DNA of 8,633 nt from a bacterium. Lineage in GTDB: Bacteria; Vulcanimicrobiota; Vulcanimicrobiia; Vulcanimicrobiales; Vulcanimicrobiaceae. The DNA lies in NCBI GenBank assembly GCA_021807065.1, contig JAKAPO010000083.1, positions 1 to 8,633 of the forward strand, read 5' to 3'. Numbering within the stretch: the first letter of the stretch is position 1; each line of letters starts with the position of its first letter. Below, in pieces: positions 7,232 to 8,633 of the stretch. The translations under genes were made by a program, and so were the position numbers. The notes below the pieces were generated by a model. The model was not told the DNA's origin and made no database searches. It was given only the letters and a program-made list of their open reading frames with translations.

Positions 7232-7236
7232 TCTCC
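7232..7236 (-). promoter_or_regulatory. Ribosome binding site that fixes the DapA-family start
   Basis: GGAGA lies 4 nt before ATG 7227 on the minus strand, in the short gap just after the racemase stop. It favours ATG 7227 over the upstream in-frame TTG at 7245. Confidence 0.6.
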
Positions 7237-7237
7237 G

Positions 7238-8245
7238 TTAAGCAATCGGAATCAGAAATCCGTTTGGAAACGGATCGTCGGGGTCGAGCGTCCACTGCGC
7301 GCGGCCGCTGATCCACGCGCGACCGCGAATCGTTGGCACGACCGCGCGCACACCGTTCCGCAACGCGATCTCATCAACGAGGCATCCCGTAAAACACGAG
7401 CCGAGGAAACTTTCGTGGACGAACTCTTCGTGGAGCATCTGCTCCCCTCGGGAGTAGCGTTGCGCCATGCGCGCGCTCGTGCCGGTTCCACATGGCGACC
7501 GGTCGAGCGCCCCGGGGTGAAGGACGACCGCGCCCTTCGCGTGCGCTCCGACAACGGTAGGCGGTGCCGTGAAGAGCACGTGTCGCAGCTCATCGATGCG
7601 ATGCTCGAGTGGGTGTGTGAAGCGGTGTTGCTTGCTGATGGCTTTCATAATGCACAGTCCCCGCTCGATGACGCGCGGCGCCTCCTCCAGCGCCAGCGTA
7701 AGGCCGGCATCGCTCGCGGCGACGATTGCGTAGCAATTGCCGCCGTACGCGAGATCGAAACGCACGTCGTCCAACCCTTCGACGTGTACGACGGCGTCTC
7801 GCATCGCAAGGAACGACGGCACGTTGGTGAGCGTGACGCTCCTCGCCTTACCGTCGCGCACCTCGACGTTTGCGCGCACGAGACCGGCCGGCGTGTCGAG
7901 GGTGATCGTGGTCTCCGGTTCGGTGACATTCACCAACCCGGTCTCGACCGCGACGGTGCAGACGCCAATCGTCCCGTGACCGCACATCGGGAGGAAGCCG
8001 CTGACCTCGATGAAGAGGACGCCCAGATCGGCGCGTTTGTCGGCAGGCGGCATGAGGATCGCGCCTGACATAGACCCGTGGCCACGCGGCTCTTCCATCA
8101 GCAAACGGCGTAAACCGTCTAACTGTGCGCGCGCGTACTCGCGCCGTTCGAACATCGTGTTCCCTGGACTTGGATCGATGCCGCCGACGACGACGCGCGT
8201 CGGCATGCCCTGCGTATGCGATTCGACGGTTTCTACTGCCCGCAC
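7238..8245 (-). CDS. Proline racemase family protein, probably 4-hydroxyproline 2-epimerase
   Basis: This is a complete 335-residue protein, the usual length for the family. It has two catalytic-cysteine motifs: MCGHGTIG (Cys88) and DRSPCGTGTSA (Cys252). Having Cys at both sites fits a cofactor-independent racemase or epimerase, which removes and re-adds the alpha proton, rather than a trans-3-hydroxyproline dehydratase, where the second Cys is Thr. Other family stretches are ESHTQGMPTRVVVGG (8-22) and EEPRGHGSMSGAILMPP (51-67). The neighbouring genes for D-amino-acid oxidation and for a DapA-family lyase favour trans-4-hydroxy-L-proline to cis-4-hydroxy-D-proline. Plain proline racemization is the main alternative, because sequence alone separates these poorly. 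The start is taken as GTG 8245, just ahead of the conserved N-terminus; no good ribosome binding site is seen, so a start slightly upstream remains possible. Confidence 0.9.
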   Translation of the reverse strand: MRAVETVESHTQGMPTRVVVGGIDPSPGNTMFERREYARAQLDGLRRLLMEEPRGHGSMSGAILMPPADKRADLGVLFIEVSGFLPMCGHGTIGVCTVAVETGLVNVTEPETTITLDTPAGLVRANVEVRDGKARSVTLTNVPSFLAMRDAVVHVEGLDDVRFDLAYGGNCYAIVAASDAGLTLALEEAPRVIERGLCIMKAISKQHRFTHPLEHRIDELRHVLFTAPPTVVGAHAKGAVVLHPGALDRSPCGTGTSARMAQRYSRGEQMLHEEFVHESFLGSCFTGCLVDEIALRNGVRAVVPTIRGRAWISGRAQWTLDPDDPFPNGFLIPIA

Positions 8246-8291
8246 GCACCGTTTTTCGCGCAGAGCTGGGCGGTTCCTCAGAGCGTCCTTT

Positions 8292-8594
8292 CTAGGAAGC
8301 CGTGGCGAGGTCTGACTCGATAGCGCGCTTGCAGTCTTCCCACAGCATGATCGCCTTGCCGATCCGTTCGTCCTCGGGATATCGCTCTTGCAGGTGCCGC
8401 AGCGTCTGTCCGTGGTGATGAAAGACGCTGATGATGCCGGGCAGCGCCTTCATATCGGCTGCTAGCAGTGGATGCGGCGGGACCGTATCACTTAACCCGG
8501 CCCGTAGTGCGCTCAGGTTCTTGATTTGGCGGAATTTGACGCGGCTATCGTCGCGTGCCCTTAGGAACGCGATTTCGTCGTCTGCTTTCATCAT
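8292..8594 (-). CDS. Unassigned 100-residue protein at the head of the hydroxyproline operon
   Basis: I do not recognise a family. The 100 residues are soluble, with mixed charge and a predicted helical character. A run FHHHGQTLRHLQERYPEDERIGKAI (58-82) contains three consecutive histidines (59-61), and LWEDCKRAIESDL (84-96) closes the protein. There is no signal peptide, membrane span or clear DNA-binding helix-turn-helix. Its stop lies 46 nt before the racemase-type gene on the same strand, so it is probably the first gene of that operon or a separate short gene before it. The start is the first of two adjacent ATG codons (8594, then 8591), and no ribosome binding site is visible. A sigma-70-like promoter just ahead suggests a leaderless transcript. 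It could be a small accessory or regulatory protein, but no function is proposed. Confidence 0.6.
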   Translation of the reverse strand: MMKADDEIAFLRARDDSRVKFRQIKNLSALRAGLSDTVPPHPLLAADMKALPGIISVFHHHGQTLRHLQERYPEDERIGKAIMLWEDCKRAIESDLATAS

Positions 8595-8598
8595 GTGC

Positions 8599-8626
8599 GA
8601 TATACCCAGGTCGATAAAGATAGCAA
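8599..8626 (-). promoter_or_regulatory. Candidate sigma-70-type promoter for the 100-aa gene
   Basis: Read on the minus strand, TTGCTA (8621-8626) and TATATC (8599-8604) are separated by 16 nt. The -10 element ends only 4 nt before ATG 8594, so transcription would begin at or next to the start codon and the message would be leaderless. That agrees with the lack of a ribosome binding site. Both hexamers are imperfect and the window ends 7 nt further on, so this is a weak call. Confidence 0.3.
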
Positions 8627-8633
8627 GGCGCCC

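Noticed and set aside
7228..7245. TTG 7245 as the DapA-family start
   Set aside because: It overlaps the racemase end and lacks a ribosome binding site, while ATG 7227 has GGAGA at 4 nt and matches the family's N-terminus.
7415..8068. Plus-strand open frame of 217 codons opposite the racemase-type gene, and a similar one at 5310-6059 opposite the FAD dehydrogenase
   Set aside because: The minus-strand frames carry catalytic and cofactor motifs, and the plus-strand products resemble nothing.
7238..8245. Reading the racemase-family protein as trans-3-hydroxyproline dehydratase
   Set aside because: The dehydratase has Thr in place of the second catalytic Cys. Here both Cys88 and Cys252 are present.
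1..8633. CRISPR arrays, tRNA genes, insertion sequences, attachment sites
   Set aside because: No regularly spaced repeats, tRNA-like cloverleaf, transposase or flanking direct repeats were seen on reading through both strands by eye.

Overview
The window is about 8.6 kb of high-GC bacterial DNA. Genes are tightly packed, starts are often GTG or TTG, and neighbours overlap, which suggests a free-living soil or environmental bacterium. Nothing in it fixes the phylum. A lineage such as Candidatus Eremiobacterota is only an impression from codon use and protein style and should carry little weight.

Left part (1-2715, + strand): the last 110 residues of a plasma-membrane H+-ATPase-like P-type ATPase, followed through a 4-bp stop/start overlap by a complete, intact xylulose-5-phosphate/fructose-6-phosphate phosphoketolase. 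The two genes look co-transcribed.

Middle part (2716-5120): a zone of broken genes around two intact membrane-protein genes. It holds a YceI-like gene whose conserved sequence runs through two or three reading frames, an intact MarC-family membrane protein, a short-chain dehydrogenase remnant that has lost its middle (including the catalytic region), an unassigned intact four-helix membrane protein, and a VapD-like fragment cut off after 39 residues. The YceI breaks could be assembly indels, but the dehydrogenase deletion cannot be a single-base error.

Right part (5121-8633, - strand): a compact operon that reads as D/L-hydroxyproline (or proline) catabolism. Its order is an unassigned 100-aa protein, a proline racemase/4-hydroxyproline 2-epimerase with both catalytic cysteines, a DapA-family lyase/deaminase, and a DadA-like FAD-dependent D-amino-acid dehydrogenase. 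Together they could convert trans-4-hydroxy-L-proline to cis-4-hydroxy-D-proline, oxidise it to pyrroline-4-hydroxy-2-carboxylate, and deaminate that to 2-oxoglutarate semialdehyde. The semialdehyde dehydrogenase, transporter and regulator of the usual pathway are not in the window.

I found no tRNA, rRNA, CRISPR array, insertion sequence or clearly new defence or mobile system. The least explained items are the 100-aa gene at the head of the operon and the small membrane protein in the decay zone.
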